Shown piece by piece: positions 63,877-64,000 of a stretch of 64,000 nucleotides of DNA. Under the pieces are notes generated by a model. The model saw nothing but the letters and a program-made list of their open reading frames with translations. It was not told the DNA's origin and did not search any database. The position numbers were made by a program, and so were the translations under genes. The stretch is from Lineus longissimus (taxonomy: Eukaryota > Nemertea > Pilidiophora > Heteronemertea > Lineidae): positions 64,001-128,000 of the forward strand of contig NW_027020281.1 of the NCBI RefSeq assembly GCF_910592395.1, read 5' to 3'. Each line of letters starts with the position of its first letter. Position 1 is the stretch's first letter.

Positions 63877-64000
63877 GTAAGTTACATTTTTTTTCTACCT
63901 CACTTACTAGAAGGCTACGTTCTCGTTCTCGTTTTCGAAAACCATCCGAAACCCTCACAATGTGAAAATAAAATCGAACCCAAGAGGTGATTACGTCTTG

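Overview
The window is eukaryotic, nuclear and mostly non-coding. Metazoan retrotransposons, spliced exons and a SET-domain methyltransferase gene point to an animal. The mix of CR1-like, Ty3/gypsy, BEL/Pao, piggyBac, pogo and Harbinger elements, with many G/C homopolymers and an over-used TAGGCCTA word, fits a marine invertebrate (an invertebrate deuterostome such as an echinoderm or hemichordate is my best guess; I cannot fix the species). There are no operons, CRISPR arrays or bacterial features.

Only two host loci are supported. (1) An intronless 115-codon gene at 46369-46716 has a TATA box and, 25 nt after its stop, a 16-nt hairpin with the geometry of the replication-dependent histone mRNA 3' stem-loop, followed by a purine-rich element like the U7 target. 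The protein is not a core histone and I do not recognise it. (2) A KMT5A/SET8-like lysine methyltransferase gene starts near 51.0 kb. It has E2F-like and octamer promoter motifs, a 5' UTR exon ending at 51170, a first coding exon at 51940-52060 and a SET exon at 63711-63876. It runs off the right edge. Its second intron is 11,650 nt long and full of transposons.

The rest is transposon landscape. 0-10 kb: piggyBac-like MITE, tRNA-derived SINE, two copies of a foldback MITE, and a 1.64-kb near-identical tandem duplication that carries a LINE 3' remnant. 10.8-13.5 kb: a 1.7-kb hairpin-ended (possibly Helentron-like) non-autonomous element, then ~300-bp tandem units of the same repeat system. 13.5-14.8 kb: a TCATCG-type satellite with a 465-bp higher-order period. 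14.8-18.4 kb: a decayed, truncated Ty3/gypsy element. 18.4-21.7 kb: a ~160-bp satellite array that hosts a complete 1.33-kb TRIM-like LTR element and a 587-bp foldback element with 9-bp target duplications.

22-26.5 kb: more hairpin-ended elements and a LINE tail. 27.3-32.2 kb: a 1618-codon open BEL/Pao Gag-Pol without integrase. 34.5-36.7 kb: a second hairpin-ended element with a nested MITE. 38.5-39.5 kb: a TIR element with 7-bp duplications. 40.0-42.4 kb: a third hairpin-ended element. 42.7-46.1 kb: a nearly full-length but broken CR1-like LINE. 46-64 kb: the two host loci interleaved with TIR elements, including a pogo-type element into which a Harbinger-type element has inserted.
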